NCBI GenBank assembly: GCA_008711295.1 | Contig: VUYV01000294.1 | Coordinates: 697,360-761,359, forward strand | Direction: 5' to 3' | Length of the DNA stretch: 64,000 nt | Source of the DNA: Anarhynchus alexandrinus | Lineage: Eukaryota > Chordata > Aves > Charadriiformes > Charadriidae | Shown: positions 63,201 through 64,000 of the stretch, piece by piece | Layout of the letters: each line of letters starts with the position of its first letter | How positions within the stretch are numbered: position 1 is the first letter of the stretch | Notes under the pieces: generated by a model | Databases searched by the model: none | Told to the model about the DNA's origin: nothing | The model's input: the letters and a program-made list of their open reading frames with translations, nothing else | Made by a program: the position numbers and the translations under genes

Positions 63201-64000
63201 CCTTTTAATAGTTCTGTCTTTGACACCGTAGGGTGCTCCCCAAAACCGCAGATATTTGATCCCATTTTCAGGAAAATCTTGATTCTTGTTTTTAATTTTG
63301 CTTGTAAACAAGGAACTGTAGCAAAAGTCATTGCAATAAATAGTTTTGTCTTTGGATATGATTTGGTCAGGCTCTGATTACACTTGTAAACTCATAGAGG
63401 AGGAAGACTGCAAGGGGAGCTAAGGTACTTGAAAATGTTTTCAAACCTAATGCCAGCAAAAGCTCCCCCTGCCTAGCCTTTCTCCTGTTCCATTGTATCT
63501 CAGATGGTACTACTGTAAGAATTGTACACATATAAACTGGAAACACGTGTAAAATCTAGAGTTTCACTTAGGTAATCACAGATACCCTTTGAGCAGGTCT
63601 CAGTGGACGTGGGCATATATGCTCTTGCTTTTTGAAGCAGATAATGGTTGTATATGTTTGTGGAGACTGAGGAATCTGAGATTGATCAGAGGACGCTGAG
63701 TTAGGAGACCTACCTTATCTTGCTGAGACTTAGGTAGAAATCTTAGCTGCCACCATCTCTTTGACAATGTTGTTAAGTGAGCTTTGCTGTTATGTGCAAA
63801 TCTGCAGCGCACTGATTATATTTCTTTGCATTGCAAAGTTCCTTTTTATAAACGATCTCTTTTGAAGGTCATCTTAACTTGGGAGATATCTCTTTATTTG
63901 CTTGGTGCTGTGTTTATTGACAATGAAAAATGCACTGGCACTGTAAGTGTTTCAGCATCATTTTTTTTTCTTTGCAAATCCTATTTTTTTTGTCCCTTTA
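60279..64000 (+). other. MOB2: MOB2 intron 1, last segment: no exon seen
   Basis: AT-rich intronic DNA to the window edge. A 21-base tandem repeat lies at 60905-60953 and poly-A runs near 62600. I searched the frames for the expected exon-2 peptide (KSKAKPNGKK and onward) and did not find it, so the next shared MOB2 exon should lie past 64000. Confidence 0.6.
60905..60953. repeat. 21-base tandem repeat, about 2.3 copies
   Basis: GAAAATGGAGAATTTTCAGGT is repeated exactly at 60905-60925 and 60926-60946, then begins again as GAAAATG. The unit contains the self-complementary core GAAAATGGAGAATTTTC with imperfect pairing. It lies about 630 bases after the candidate alternative donor. Confidence 0.85.

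Overview
The window looks like bird nuclear DNA. It is AT-rich, gene-poor vertebrate sequence. It carries fragments of the CR1 LINE, including the avian 3' terminus with tandem ATTCTATG-type octamers and a reverse-transcriptase stretch ending in FADDT. It has no Alu, L1 or other mammal-type repeats. Two single ambiguous bases (N at 4416 and 51556) suggest a draft genome assembly.

Only one gene can be named with support. A CpG island at about 3560-4400 holds an ETS/SP1/ZNF143-type promoter and a first coding exon. That exon reads M-D-W-L-M-G(G) and ends at a strong GTGAGT donor at 4049. MDWLMG is the amino terminus of the main isoform of MOB2, the MOB-family adaptor of the NDR1/2 kinases, which continues KSKAKPNGKK in vertebrates. 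The donor phase (two bases of a Gly codon) fits that continuation. No later MOB2 exon was found, so nearly everything from 4049 to 64000 would be the first intron, on the plus strand.

The most interesting signal is near the right end. An open frame ends at 60272 at a second strong donor (GTAAGA). It ends in the same phase and also in GG of a Gly codon. From the ATG at 60235 it encodes M-R-L-K-R-N-G-S-Y-T-L-N-G. This could be an alternative first exon that replaces MDWLMG before the shared MOB2 body, driven by its own promoter with a TATA-like box at 59926.

Layout: 1-3560 is intergenic or upstream flank with a small GC-rich block. 3560-4400 is the promoter and exon 1. 4400-59900 is intron with three CR1 remnants (9.3, 51.5 and 58.3-59.3 kb), two tandem segmental duplications (118 bp at 17.5 kb, 84 bp at 28.1 kb), several perfect palindromes, a CpG-rich block at 38.6-39.0 kb and a candidate enhancer with inverted TEAD-like sites at 27.3 kb. 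59900-60280 is the candidate second first exon, and 60280-64000 is further intron. The many short open frames have no recognisable domains, and I regard them as chance. No bacterial, viral, CRISPR or tRNA feature was found.
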